A stretch of DNA of 40,512 nucleotides from Sphingobium phenoxybenzoativorans (GCF_001757355.1 NZ_MINO01000036.1:1-40512); one strand, 5' to 3'. Positions 6,983-15,281 are shown, numbered from the stretch's first letter. Notes: generated by a model from the letters alone, not told the origin. Translations and numbers: made by a program.

Positions 6983-7947
6983 ATCAACACCCGCTCCACC
7001 TCGTCCAGCGTCACGTCATCAGGCCGTCGATCGTAGAGCTGGGTGGTGCGCGTCGAGCTGTGGTTCGCCATCGTCGCGGCCGTCTCCAACGTGCCGCCAT
7101 TCTTCAAATAGGTGGTGATCCCGGTCGCGCGGAAACTGTGATTGCCGATCGCCGTGCCGATCTCGGCCGCCGCCGCGCGCCGCCGCACCATCGCGAAGGC
7201 ATTGGCTTGGGGCAGGGGGGTATCGCTTAGTCGCTTAGTGCCGCGCGCGATGGTGCGGAACAGCGGCCCTTTGCGGTCCTCGCGCAAACCGCACCCGTCG
7301 ATATATTCGACCAGGTAATGCTCAAGATTGTGATGGCAGGGCATTTCATGGCGCTTGCCACCCTTTTCGTGCAGCCGCACCCATAGGCGGCGGTTCTGCA
7401 CGAACACGTCCTCGACGCGCATGGAGAGCGCGGCACCAATCCGGGCGAAGCTATAGACCATGAGGCCGATCAGGGCGCGGTCGCGCAGGCCGGCATGGGT
7501 GGTCACGTCAATGCTGTCGAGCAACCGCCGCGCCTCGTCGGGGGCCAGCACCGGCGTCTTGCCGCGCCGCTGGCTATGCGCCGGTCCGCGCACCGATCCG
7601 GCGGGATTCACCGGCACGATATGGCCCGTCACCAGCCAGTCGAACAGGTGACGCACGCCGGCGAGCTGCTGTTTGACGCTGGGCGCGGCCAGCTCGCGCC
7701 CCAGCGCCTCGACCCAGGCCGCGACATGAAGCGGCTGCACGCCGGCGAGCGAGGCGACGCCGCGCGCCTCACACCAGGCGAGGAAGTCGCCCGCTGCGCG
7801 CGCATAAGCGCGCCGCGTGTGGGGGTTGCGGATGGTGACGGCGAAGAACTCAAGGAAGCGCCGCCGCGTGTCATCGTCGGCCGCCGCGATCAACGCCGGC
7901 AGCGCCGGCGACGATGCGGGCGAGGGCAGGGGGGCGAGCTGGTTCAT
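6979..7947 (-). CDS. tyrosine recombinase (XerC/D-like integrase)
   Basis: Site-specific recombinase of 322 residues with an N-terminal SAM-like DNA-binding domain (about 30-115) and a catalytic domain. Catalytic residues: R169 (FARIGAAL), K195 (EKGGK), H270 and R273 (HSFRATG), H296 (ANHSS) and Y305 (LYDRR). ATG 7947 is chosen because it overlaps the upstream stop by 4 bases (ATGA); the frame is open to 8016. It may resolve plasmid dimers; its target site was not identified. Confidence 0.88.
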   Translation of the reverse strand: MNQLAPLPSPASSPALPALIAAADDDTRRRFLEFFAVTIRNPHTRRAYARAAGDFLAWCEARGVASLAGVQPLHVAAWVEALGRELAAPSVKQQLAGVRHLFDWLVTGHIVPVNPAGSVRGPAHSQRRGKTPVLAPDEARRLLDSIDVTTHAGLRDRALIGLMVYSFARIGAALSMRVEDVFVQNRRLWVRLHEKGGKRHEMPCHHNLEHYLVEYIDGCGLREDRKGPLFRTIARGTKRLSDTPLPQANAFAMVRRRAAAAEIGTAIGNHSFRATGITTYLKNGGTLETAATMANHSSTRTTQLYDRRPDDVTLDEVERVLI

Positions 7948-8315
7948 CGCGCGATCTTCTCCCATCGTGCCGGATCGGGGCGAGGCTCGGCAAGCAAGCG
8001 ATCGATTCTGGCGCAAGCCTCATCATGCGGAATCCCCGGCCTCGGATCGTCAATGCGGGCCTGCAATATCCGGCGCAGCAGCTCGTCCTGTAGGTCGCGG
8101 TGCGGCTCCATTTCGATGAAGTTCTGGACGATCAGGAACACCGCCTCGGAAGGGTCGGCGAACCTACCCCGCTCGATCTGCGCCAGCAGCCAATCGGCCA
8201 TGCTGCCGGGTAGATACGCCTCGAAGCGCAAGCCGCCCGCGCGGGCCTGCTCGCGCAGCGCCTTGGCCTGGGCGCGCTCGGCGGGGTTGTCGTCGGGCAA
8301 CTCGTCGTCGGTCAT
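7944..8315 (-). CDS. small protein, possible ribbon-helix-helix antitoxin-like
   Basis: A 123-residue protein overlapping the integrase start by 4 bases, so the two are translationally coupled. The middle (LRFEAYLPGSMADWLLAQIE, then RGRFADPSEAVFLIVQNFIE) resembles ParD/CopG-type ribbon-helix-helix proteins. The C-terminal half is helical and charged. GGGAG lies 5 bases before ATG 8315. It could be an accessory DNA-binding factor for the integrase. Its function is not known. Confidence 0.6.
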   Translation of the reverse strand: MTDDELPDDNPAERAQAKALREQARAGGLRFEAYLPGSMADWLLAQIERGRFADPSEAVFLIVQNFIEMEPHRDLQDELLRRILQARIDDPRPGIPHDEACARIDRLLAEPRPDPARWEKIAR

Positions 8316-8346
8316 AGGACTCCCTTTTGGTCGTGGATCTCCGGCA

Positions 8347-8356
8347 CGTTTAAACG
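8347..8356. repeat. CGTTTAAACG palindrome, copy 3
   Basis: Perfect 10-bp palindrome that supplies the TAA stop (minus strand, 8350-8352) of the adjacent gene, as copy 1 does for virD4. Confidence 0.8.
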
Positions 8357-8715
8357 CTCTCGGTAGGATCGCCGCGATACCGCACCCAAAGGTCGTGCAT
8401 CGCGTCGCGATAGCCCCATGCGTCGGCGTAGGTGGTCGGCTCCTGCGCCAGATAGGCCATGATGGTCAGCATATCCTCGGCAATGACGGCATCGACGTTG
8501 CAAAGGTGCAGGATCGGGAAATGCCCGCACTCGTCGCCGTTCCACCAGGCCAACAAGAAATCGGCGACCTTCGCCGATGCGCCCGTCTCGGCCGCGCGCG
8601 TGGGCGGCATGGCGATCGGGAGCAAGCGGCCGATCGCCTCGCCGACTTCATCGAAGCTCACGGCCCGGATGATCGGGCGGCGCTGCGGGGGTGTCGTGGC
8701 GGCCTTCTCGGTCAT
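8350..8715 (-). CDS. uncharacterised protein (DUF7673-like)
   Basis: A 121-residue soluble protein that I associate, without a search, with a hypothetical family found on sphingomonad plasmids. Conserved-looking parts are AKVADFLLAWWNGDECGHFP and a C-terminal stretch rich in Asp, Trp and Tyr. No catalytic motif is evident. AAGGA lies about 10 bases before the ATG. A perfect inverted repeat 21 bases upstream (8736-8761) suggests a dedicated repressor. Confidence 0.6.
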   Translation of the reverse strand: MTEKAATTPPQRRPIIRAVSFDEVGEAIGRLLPIAMPPTRAAETGASAKVADFLLAWWNGDECGHFPILHLCNVDAVIAEDMLTIMAYLAQEPTTYADAWGYRDAMHDLWVRYRGDPTESV

Positions 8716-8735
8716 GCAATCCCGGTCCTTTTGAA

Positions 8736-8761
8736 TGTATGATAAAGGACATTATCATACA
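8736..8761. promoter_or_regulatory. perfect inverted repeat, probable operator
   Basis: TGTATGATAA (8736-8745) and TTATCATACA (8752-8761) form a perfect 10-bp inverted repeat with a 6-bp spacer, 20 bases upstream of the leftward gene that starts at 8715. Its AT-richness and position fit a promoter-overlapping operator. Confidence 0.65.
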
Positions 8762-8801
8762 TAAACTGGCAGGGGAATCGGGCCACCAAAATTTGACGGA
8801 A

Positions 8802-8835
8802 GCGCGGCTGCGTGCCTGCTTACACGCAGCCGCGC
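8802..8835. terminator. 13-bp perfect hairpin at the backbone/accessory boundary
   Basis: GCGCGGCTGCGTG (8802-8814), an 8-nt loop, and CACGCAGCCGCGC (8823-8835). A strong GC stem without a T-run, so it is either an atypical terminator for the leftward gene at 8877 or a structural junction element. The rest of 8762-8876 holds nothing recognisable. Confidence 0.45.
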
Positions 8836-8876
8836 GGCAACCTATCGCATCGACGGGGGGGGTCGATGGTGGTCGC

Positions 8877-9095
8877 CTATCTGTTTGCAGGTTCGGCGTG
8901 TTCGTTCAGCACAACGGTAAATTTAGAGCCGGCGAATGTTGTGCTGGGCCGGTGCCAAGCATCGACCACGATCAGGGATTTCGCATCAATGTCCACTCTC
9001 TCGCCGATCGCGGGATGCTTCGTGAAATGATAATCACCAAGCGCCGTAGCCGAGCTGCGCTCCGTCCCGATCATGACTTCCACAAGGTTTGACAT
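8877..9095 (-). CDS. small hypothetical protein
   Basis: A 72-residue protein that I do not recognise. ATG 9095 follows AAAGGG by about 8 bases; a TTG just upstream in frame is less likely. The sequence alternates short hydrophobic and polar stretches (FTVVLNEHAE near the end), suggesting a small beta-rich fold. It is the last gene of the leftward group that starts with tetR at 11457, though a 57-bp gap precedes it. Confidence 0.5.
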   Translation of the reverse strand: MSNLVEVMIGTERSSATALGDYHFTKHPAIGERVDIDAKSLIVVDAWHRPSTTFAGSKFTVVLNEHAEPANR

Positions 9096-9152
9096 CAAAG
9101 TTTCCCTTTCTCTGGTTTTGGGGATTGGGGGGAATCAGCCACATCCGATCGG

Positions 9153-10184
9153 TCATCGCCGCCCACGCTGGACCGTTGCTGCCTGCGGGCGCGGCGGCGG
9201 GCATTTGCATTGGATACCGCGAAGGAAAATCTCGACGGCTTGGTCGACGACATGCCGTATTTCATCTGGTGGCGGGGCGGGGCGGAGTCCTAGAGCCACC
9301 TCCAATTGGATATTGGCGCGCACCATTCCCACGAACTGCTGCGCGGCGATCGCGCAGTCATTGACAAAGATTTCCTCCCTCGTCGCGGCGCTCCGAAGCA
9401 TATGGGCGAGGCCATCGGTCACGGCGCGGGGACCATCATCGAAAAATTGTTTGATAGAATCCGGCGAAATTCCGGGGTCGCCAACCGCTGCCTTGTAGAT
9501 CGGAAGAAGCGTTGGCGAAGTGATCGCCGTGAGAAGCCGCTGGCCAAATTCGGTGAGGATAGCGCGAAGATCATGGTCATCGCCGCCGCTCCTAAGAGAA
9601 ACGACCCAACGACCGCTGAAATCGGTGTTCGGACCCGCACCTAGGCGCGCTGTCGCTCCTTCATCGCCGTTCGATTGTTCATCTGGATTTACTGGCTTGC
9701 CCATATCCGGGTTTGCAGACGCCACATCATCTTCGTCGGGAGCCTGCTTCGTAGAAAGCAGACGCACCAATACGCGGAAACGCCAAGCCGCTATGGTCGA
9801 GAAGATGCCATGTGGCCGGTTGCGAAAGGCCGCGACCCGGCCCGCGATCAGCTCGATCTGCTCCATGTTGAACCCCGCCCTTGCAATTCTCATACGTTCG
9901 CCAGGGTCATCAGCGAGGCCGTAGCGAGCCAGAATCGCGAAACGCCGCAGCGCCTCAAGTCGCGGATTCGCGAGCCGGTTGGGCAACCGCGTGGCAACAA
10001 GAACGCGATACCATCTGTGCAGGCGGGAAGGCTCGAAAAGGCTCGCCGGACTGTCGGCCTCGGCAAGCGCGATGATAGTCAATTCGAGACGCGACAGACT
10101 TTCCGACAGCGACGCCTCATGCGTCTCGACGCGCCCTTCCCGGCACTCCGTGTGCGGTATCGGCTCGTTGTCGTTGGCCACCAT
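9153..10184 (-). CDS. unknown N-terminal domain with TetR-like ligand-binding C-terminus
   Basis: A 343-residue protein. The last ~140 residues match the C-terminal domain of the TetR regulator encoded at 10780-11457: compare AAQQFVGMVRANIQLEVALG here with AADHFVGMFRDNLHLQVVLG there, each followed by LRP and a Pro-rich turn, and both ending in an IFL(R/H)GI segment. The N-terminal ~190 residues show no TetR helix-turn-helix; they are Arg-rich and helical and I do not recognise them. ATG 10184 (MVANDNEP) is preferred over GTG 10274. It could be an effector-sensing protein without DNA binding, or a partner of the full regulator. Confidence 0.6.
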   Translation of the reverse strand: MVANDNEPIPHTECREGRVETHEASLSESLSRLELTIIALAEADSPASLFEPSRLHRWYRVLVATRLPNRLANPRLEALRRFAILARYGLADDPGERMRIARAGFNMEQIELIAGRVAAFRNRPHGIFSTIAAWRFRVLVRLLSTKQAPDEDDVASANPDMGKPVNPDEQSNGDEGATARLGAGPNTDFSGRWVVSLRSGGDDHDLRAILTEFGQRLLTAITSPTLLPIYKAAVGDPGISPDSIKQFFDDGPRAVTDGLAHMLRSAATREEIFVNDCAIAAQQFVGMVRANIQLEVALGLRPAPPPDEIRHVVDQAVEIFLRGIQCKCPPPRPQAATVQRGRR

Positions 10185-10236
10185 CGCGCGAGGCCCCGTC
10201 AGGTCTTTAGGGGACAACGTGACGCGACAATCGCGA

Positions 10237-10380
10237 TCATCGTATCCACCAGAATAATGTGCTGAAAACCGCACAAAGCGCTGCGACTACCAAGACAAGC
10301 TGTATAGTCGCTCCCATGCTGTTGCTAATGGATAGCATCTCTATGAGACTTTGAATTTCATGCTTCTTAGGGGAACTCAT
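10237..10380 (-). CDS. 47-residue single-pass membrane protein
   Basis: A short polar N-terminus (MSSPKKHEIQSLIEML) followed by one hydrophobic helix (VLVVAALCAVFSTLFWW) and IR at the end. It begins 17 bases after the sdhC stop on the same strand, with a weak ribosome site. Local base composition is clearly more AT-rich than the neighbours. It might stand in for a membrane anchor next to SdhC, but it has one helix and SdhD has three. Function unknown. Confidence 0.5.
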   Translation of the reverse strand: MSSPKKHEIQSLIEMLSISNSMGATIQLVLVVAALCAVFSTLFWWIR

Positions 10381-10397
10381 AACATAACGTCCCGATG

Positions 10398-10787
10398 CTA
10401 TTTCATTTCCAATATTGTCCAGAATCCCAAGGTCATGGTCGATGAAAATACAAAGGTGCCGATCGCTCCCAAGCGCGCCGTCTTGAGGCGATACCCAGCT
10501 CCAATATCCATGACGAAGTGGCGGATGCCCGATGCTAGATGCTGGAACACGCACCAGGACAACCCGAACAGGATGTATGTGCCGAACCAGCTCGTCGCGA
10601 AGGCGGTAAAGCGCTCATATGCGTCGGCGCCTTCGGAAATCGACCACAACCACCAAAGCAGCAAGGGCATCCCGACCAGCGATATCGCAATGGCGGAGAA
10701 ACGATGCATGATCGACGTCATCATTGCGATCGGTGGTCGATAAATCGTCGCGTGCGGCGATAGCGGTCGCTGTTTCGTATTAGCCAT
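10398..10787 (-). CDS. sdhC: orphan succinate dehydrogenase cytochrome b556 subunit
   Basis: Membrane anchor subunit of complex II, which binds heme b and ubiquinone. It is 129 residues long, normal for the family. The N-terminal signature RPLSPHATIY, the quinone-side HRFSAI segment, three hydrophobic helices and the heme-ligand region (QHLASGIRHFVMD) are all present, so it looks functional. No sdhA, sdhB or sdhD is in the window. Its start overlaps the tetR stop by 8 bases, which ties it to the efflux regulator operon. It could swap into the chromosomal enzyme; see findings. Confidence 0.88.
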   Translation of the reverse strand: MANTKQRPLSPHATIYRPPIAMMTSIMHRFSAIAISLVGMPLLLWWLWSISEGADAYERFTAFATSWFGTYILFGLSWCVFQHLASGIRHFVMDIGAGYRLKTARLGAIGTFVFSSTMTLGFWTILEMK

Positions 10788-11457
10788 TGCTCATCTGCCC
10801 CTTCGCTCTCCCTTCCCGGTCCACGCCGTAGATTCCGTGGAGGAAAATCCCGACGGCGGAGGTCACGGCTGCTTCGGCCTCGGGGGGCGATGGCGGCGGT
10901 CGGAGGCCAAGAACAACTTGCAGATGGAGATTGTCGCGAAACATGCCGACGAAGTGGTCTGCCGCACCCCGACAATCTTCGAGTTCGATTTCGCCGCGAT
11001 CGCGGGCTTCTTCCAGAACCTCGGCGAGCCGATCGGAAGCGCGACCCGGCCCCTTCTCGAAAAATTCGCGCGCCAGCTCTGGAAAGCGGCCAGCTTCGGG
11101 CATGATCGAACGATAGACGCCGATCAAACCGGGAGACATGTAGATAGCGAGTAAGCGCCGGCCAAATTCAAGTAGAACCTCGCTAAGACTCCGGCCCTCC
11201 AGACCATCAACCGCAAGGGCGGAAAGTGCCGTGCCCGCGTTTTCAGAAACCAGGGCGGTGAACAGCCCCTCCTTGCTGCCAAACTCGTTGTAGATCGTTC
11301 GCTTCGAGCCGCCGAGACGCTCGATGATCGCGTCGATGCTGGTGGCGGCATAGCCCTGCTCGAAAAAGACCTGCGCTGCCGCTTCGAGGATGGCGGCCCG
11401 CCTGGCGTTCTTCGACGGACGGCGCGCGTGGGTGGCTGTGGCCATTTGCAACTCCAT
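10780..11457 (-). CDS. TetR/AcrR-family repressor of the divergent efflux operon
   Basis: A 225-residue regulator. The helix-turn-helix occupies about residues 20-65 (ILEAAAQVFFEQGYAATSID through KRTIYNEFGSKEGLF), followed by a ligand-binding domain of the TetR_C_7-like type. ATG 11457 has AGAGG about 9 bases upstream; ATG 11445 with GGAG upstream is an alternative. It is divergent from the outer-membrane efflux gene, and the 74-bp gap holds two inverted repeats that fit TetR dimer sites. sdhC overlaps its stop, so an inducer would raise both the pump and SdhC. Confidence 0.88.
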   Translation of the reverse strand: MELQMATATHARRPSKNARRAAILEAAAQVFFEQGYAATSIDAIIERLGGSKRTIYNEFGSKEGLFTALVSENAGTALSALAVDGLEGRSLSEVLLEFGRRLLAIYMSPGLIGVYRSIMPEAGRFPELAREFFEKGPGRASDRLAEVLEEARDRGEIELEDCRGAADHFVGMFRDNLHLQVVLGLRPPPSPPEAEAAVTSAVGIFLHGIYGVDREGRAKGQMSNG

Positions 11458-11531
11458 TCGCCTTACCTCTTGACTGGTAATGTCCGTTACCTTGCCGGTC
11501 AAGCGGTAATCTGAATTACCAACGGTGGACG
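11458..11531. promoter_or_regulatory. divergent promoter with two TetR-type operators
   Basis: Two related 16-bp inverted repeats: GGTAATGTCCGTTACC (11476-11491, one mismatch) and GGTAATCTGAATTACC (11505-11520, perfect arms). TTGAC hexamers face outward on both strands (11470-11475 plus; reverse at about 11498-11502). The arrangement fits shared repression of tetR-sdhC and the pump operon. Confidence 0.7.
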
Positions 11532-12953
11532 ATGCGGCGAATAGCGACACTTATGCTGGTGGCCGGACTGAGCGGATGTGCGAGCATCCCTAATCTTGGT
11601 CCCCGCCCCGACCCGGCCCTGCCCGGCTCATTCTCATCGACGCGCTCGCTCGCGGGTTCGTCGCAGGATTGGCCGAACGATGATTGGTGGCGGTCCTTCG
11701 ACGACGCGCAACTCGATGCGCTGGTCAGTGAGGCGCTGCGGGATTCACCGACCATCGAGCAAGCGGCCGCACGAATCCGTATGGCGGGCGCGCAGGTCGA
11801 GCTGGCGCGGGCGGCCCTCCTGCCTAGCGTCGGCGCTACCGTTACCGGGCGCGAATCGCGCATTACACAAAGCATCGGTCTGCCTACCGATGGCGACTGG
11901 CACATGCTGGTGGCGGGCCTCGGAAGCCTCAACTACGACCTTGATCTTTGGGGCAAGAACAGGAAGGCGCTGCGCGCCACTGTCTCGGAGAAAAAGGCGG
12001 CCGAAGCCGATGACGCGACGGCCCGCCTCGCCCTCGCGGCGGCCGTGTCCACCACCTATGTCGATTTCGCGCAATTGCTGGTCCGTCAGGACGTCGCCAC
12101 CGATGCGGTGCGGATACGGCGGGCAACGCTCGATCTGGTGTCACGGCGTTTCGATGCCGGCCTTGAGCCGCGCACGTCGCTGGAACAGGCACAAGGCGGC
12201 GTCGAGAGCGCCGAAGCCCAACTCGCGGCGATAAACGAGGCGATCGGGCTTAGCCGCAATGCGCTCGCGGCGCTGGTGGGCGCGGGGCCGGATCGCGGCC
12301 TGTCGATCGAAGCCCCTACACTTCGCACCCGACGCCCCGACGCCCTGCCGGCAAACATTCCGGCCGAACTCGTCGGACGTAATCCGCAAGTCGTTTCCGC
12401 AAGATGGCGGGTGGAATCCGCCGCCGAGCGCATAGGCGTCGCCCGCGCCGGCTTCTATCCGAACGTCAATATCAGCGGCCTCATCGGTCTTGCCTCGTTC
12501 GGCCTCGACAATCTTTTCAAGTCGGAATCGGTGATCGGTTCCTTCGGGCCTGCGATCAGCCTGCCGATCTTCCAGGGCGGGCGATTAAGCGCACGCTATC
12601 GCGGTGCGCGGGGCGACTATGACGCGGCGGTCGCGACCTACAACGAAACACTACTCCAGGCACTCCATCAAGCCGCTGACGCGGCAACGTCGCTGCGGGC
12701 GCTCCATGAGCGCGTGGATCGGACAGATGCGGCGGTCGCGCGCCAGGACGCGGCTTATGGCCTCGCCAAGATGCGCTATGAAGGGGGCCTCTCCGACTAC
12801 CAATCGGTCCTCATCAGCGAGGACGCCCTTCTGGCCGCGCGCGAGCAAGCGGCCGCCCTGCGCCTGCGGGGCTTCATCCTCGACATTGCCTTGGCGAAAG
12901 CCCTGGGCGGCGGCTTCAAGGCGGCTGTCCCGGCCAGCGATACCAACTCTTGA
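11532..12953 (+). CDS. outer-membrane efflux lipoprotein (NodT/OMF family)
   Basis: TolC-like channel of a tripartite drug pump, 473 residues. The signal peptide ends in a lipobox LSGC (C16). Two OEP repeats follow (about residues 60-245 and 280-460), with the family hallmarks LNYDLDLWGK, PNVNISG and LPIFQGGRL. It is the first gene of the operon with EmrA-like and EmrB-like genes and lies directly downstream of the two operators. The gene is intact. Similar in kind, but not in detail, to the second outer-membrane factor at 29784. Confidence 0.9.
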   Translation: MRRIATLMLVAGLSGCASIPNLGPRPDPALPGSFSSTRSLAGSSQDWPNDDWWRSFDDAQLDALVSEALRDSPTIEQAAARIRMAGAQVELARAALLPSVGATVTGRESRITQSIGLPTDGDWHMLVAGLGSLNYDLDLWGKNRKALRATVSEKKAAEADDATARLALAAAVSTTYVDFAQLLVRQDVATDAVRIRRATLDLVSRRFDAGLEPRTSLEQAQGGVESAEAQLAAINEAIGLSRNALAALVGAGPDRGLSIEAPTLRTRRPDALPANIPAELVGRNPQVVSARWRVESAAERIGVARAGFYPNVNISGLIGLASFGLDNLFKSESVIGSFGPAISLPIFQGGRLSARYRGARGDYDAAVATYNETLLQALHQAADAATSLRALHERVDRTDAAVARQDAAYGLAKMRYEGGLSDYQSVLISEDALLAAREQAAALRLRGFILDIALAKALGGGFKAAVPASDTNS

Positions 12954-12966
12954 CTGGGAATAACCG

Positions 12967-14076
12967 ATGACCGACGCCACCCTTGAGCAAGACCACGATA
13001 TGCAGGACACCCCGCCCCCGTCCAAGAGCGGGAAGCGAAAGCGGCTGTTCCTCATCTTCGGCGGCGCAATCGTCCTGATCGCCCTGTGCTGGTGGATATG
13101 GGCGACCTTCATCGCCGGCGACACGGAATCGACCGAGAACGCCTACACGAATGTCGAGGTGTCGCAGGTCACGCCGCTTGTCGGCGGCCCGGTCAAGCGG
13201 GTGGCTGTCGTCAACACCCAGGCGGTGCGCGCCGGCGACGTGCTGGTGGAGCTGGACGACACCGATCTGCGCCTTGCGGTCGCGCAGGCCGAAGCGGCGC
13301 TCGGCCGCGCGCGTCGGCAGGTCCGGCAGGTTCAGGAAAATGACGTGAATCTCGCAGGCCAGGAGGGCGTGGGCGCGGCCGATCTGCTTCGCGCGCAGGC
13401 CGATCTCGACAAGGCGTTGCTCGATGAGCGGCGTCGCCAGCGTCTCGCCGCGCCCGGCGCGATCTCGCAGCAGGAATTGTCGGACTCGCAAACGGCGGTT
13501 CGGGTGGCGCAAGCCGCCGTCAACCAGGCCAAGGCGCGTGTCGCGGCCGCCGCTGGCGCGCGGCGCGCCAATCAGGTGCTTGTCGAGGACACGACCGTCG
13601 AAACCAACCCGGAAGTTCTTGCCGCGAAGGCGCGTCTGGATCAGGCAAAGGTCGACCTCTCACGCGCCGTCATCCGCGCGCCGGTCGATGGCGTCGTGGA
13701 TCAGCGCCATGTCGCGGTCGGCCAGCGGGTGCAGCCAGGCGTGCCGGTGATGGTCGTTGTTCCCGTGCAGGATATGTATGTCGATGCCAACTTCAAGGAA
13801 GGCCAGCTTCGCGGCGTCAAGCCCGGTCAGCCGGTGCATCTCACCTCGGACCTCTACGGCTCGGACGTGGTGTATCATGGCCGCGTGGAAGGGTTCGCAG
13901 GCGGTTCCGGCTCGGCCTTTGCCGCGATCCCCGCGCAGAACGCGACCGGCAACTGGATCAAGGTCGTCCAGCGCCTTCCCGTTCGCATCCGGCTCGATCC
14001 GAAGGAACTGAAAGAGCATCCGCTGCGCGTCGGCTTGTCGATGCACGCAACGGTCGATCTTTCCGGGGCACGCTGA
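12967..14076 (+). CDS. EmrA/HlyD-family membrane fusion protein
   Basis: Periplasmic adaptor linking the EmrB-type transporter to the outer-membrane channel, 369 residues. It has a cytoplasmic N-terminus of about 25 residues, one membrane helix (about 26-50), a split biotinyl-lipoyl domain, a coiled-coil hairpin (about 100-215), and a beta-barrel with the typical NATGNWIKVVQRLPVRI segment. It starts 13 bases after the outer-membrane gene and ends one base before emrB, so the three are one operon. The gene is intact. Confidence 0.9.
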   Translation: MTDATLEQDHDMQDTPPPSKSGKRKRLFLIFGGAIVLIALCWWIWATFIAGDTESTENAYTNVEVSQVTPLVGGPVKRVAVVNTQAVRAGDVLVELDDTDLRLAVAQAEAALGRARRQVRQVQENDVNLAGQEGVGAADLLRAQADLDKALLDERRRQRLAAPGAISQQELSDSQTAVRVAQAAVNQAKARVAAAAGARRANQVLVEDTTVETNPEVLAAKARLDQAKVDLSRAVIRAPVDGVVDQRHVAVGQRVQPGVPVMVVVPVQDMYVDANFKEGQLRGVKPGQPVHLTSDLYGSDVVYHGRVEGFAGGSGSAFAAIPAQNATGNWIKVVQRLPVRIRLDPKELKEHPLRVGLSMHATVDLSGAR

Positions 14077-14077
14077 A

Positions 14078-15110
14078 ATGTCCGCACATAGTGCTGAGGG
14101 TTATCCGCCGCTGACAGGCGCGAAACTCGCCATGGCGGCGGCCGCGCTGTCGTTCGGCAATTTCGTGGTGGTGCTCGATACGACGATCGCCAATGTGGCG
14201 ATGCCGACGATTTCGGGCGATCTTGGTGTCTCAACGACAGAGGGGACGTGGATCATCACGGCCTATGCGGTCGCCGAAGCCATCACCGTTCCCCTGACGG
14301 GCTGGCTCTCGCGCCGGTTCGGGGAAGTGCGGCTGTTCACGGCCTGCGTCATCGCCTTCGTGATTTGCTCGATCCTTTGCGGGCTGTCCGGCTCGCTCGG
14401 CTTCCTGGTGCTGTTCCGCATCCTGCAAGGTTTCGCGGGTGGCCCGATCATCCCGCTAACGGCCACCCTGCTGATTTCGGTCTTTCCCAAGGACAAGAGC
14501 AACATCGCTTTGGCGATATGGGGCATGACGACCGTGGTGGCCCCGATCTTCGGCCCTATCCTCGGAGGCTACATCTCCGACAATTATCATTGGGGCTGGA
14601 TTTTCTACATCAACATCTTCTTCGGGCTTGCCGTTAGCGGCGTCGCCTGGTGGCTGCTGCACAACCGCGAAACGCCGATCTCGCGCAGCCGGATCGACAT
14701 AGTGGGCCTCCTTCTCCTCGTCGTGTTCGTGAGCGCGTTCCAGACCATGATCGACAAGGGGCGCGAACTGGACTGGTTCTCATCCTCCTTCATCGTCTGG
14801 ATGGCGATCGTCGCGGCGATCGCGCTCGGCGCGCTGATCCTGTGGGAGCTGACCGACGATGATCCGGTGATCGACCTTTCGGTGTTCAAAAACCGGACCT
14901 GGCTCATCTCCACGCTATCGCTGGGGCTAATGTTCGGGCTGTTCTTCGGAAATATCGTGCTGACCCCGCTCTGGCTGCAACAGATGATGGGCTACACCGC
15001 GACCTGGGCGGGCTTTGCGACCGCGCCCATGGGGATTTTGGCGGTCGTGACGGCCCCGATCGTCGGGCGGCTCATGGGCAAGATCGACCCGCGCCTGATC
15101 GTCACCTATG
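14078..15110 (+). pseudogene. emrB-like MFS transporter, 5' part (cut by transposon)
   Basis: N-terminal 344 residues of a 14-helix DHA2 drug:H+ antiporter, with the family motif LDTTIANVAMPTISGDLGVS near the first helix. The frame runs into transposon DNA just past base 15110 and stops at 15115. The other part resumes at 38156. Joining 14078-15110 to 38162-38652 (one copy of the 6-bp duplication kept) gives exactly 508 codons including the stop, so the original gene was a 507-residue transporter. As it stands the pump lacks its motor. Confidence 0.93.
15105..15110 (+). repeat. target-site duplication, left copy
   Basis: CCTATG, immediately before the element's TGTAGCGG end. The matching copy is at 38156-38161. 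Confidence 0.9.
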
Positions 15111-15281
15111 TGTAGCGGCTCGCAATGATGATCGCCCGGAACTGCAATAGAGGGGGCTTTCGCGCTTGAATTATGTGAGACGCTGGCGATCAGCCGGCGC
15201 ACGTTCGGTGAGACGCAAATCACATTCGATGCGACGGACGCGAGATGTTCACCGAGCGGCGCGGGATCGCGGACACGGCGG
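15111..15281 (+). repeat. transposon left end with transposase-binding repeats
   Basis: The 39-bp inverted repeat is followed by sub-terminal repeats: GTGAGACG at 15175-15182 and 15208-15215, and ATGCGACG at 15229-15236. These lie 64, 97 and 118 bases from the tip; the right end has matching repeats at the same distances. No gene is present. Confidence 0.8.

Noticed and set aside
10381..10554. Extension of the small membrane protein back to 10554
   Set aside because: The added part is antisense-frame noise inside sdhC; ATG 10380 after the sdhC stop is better.
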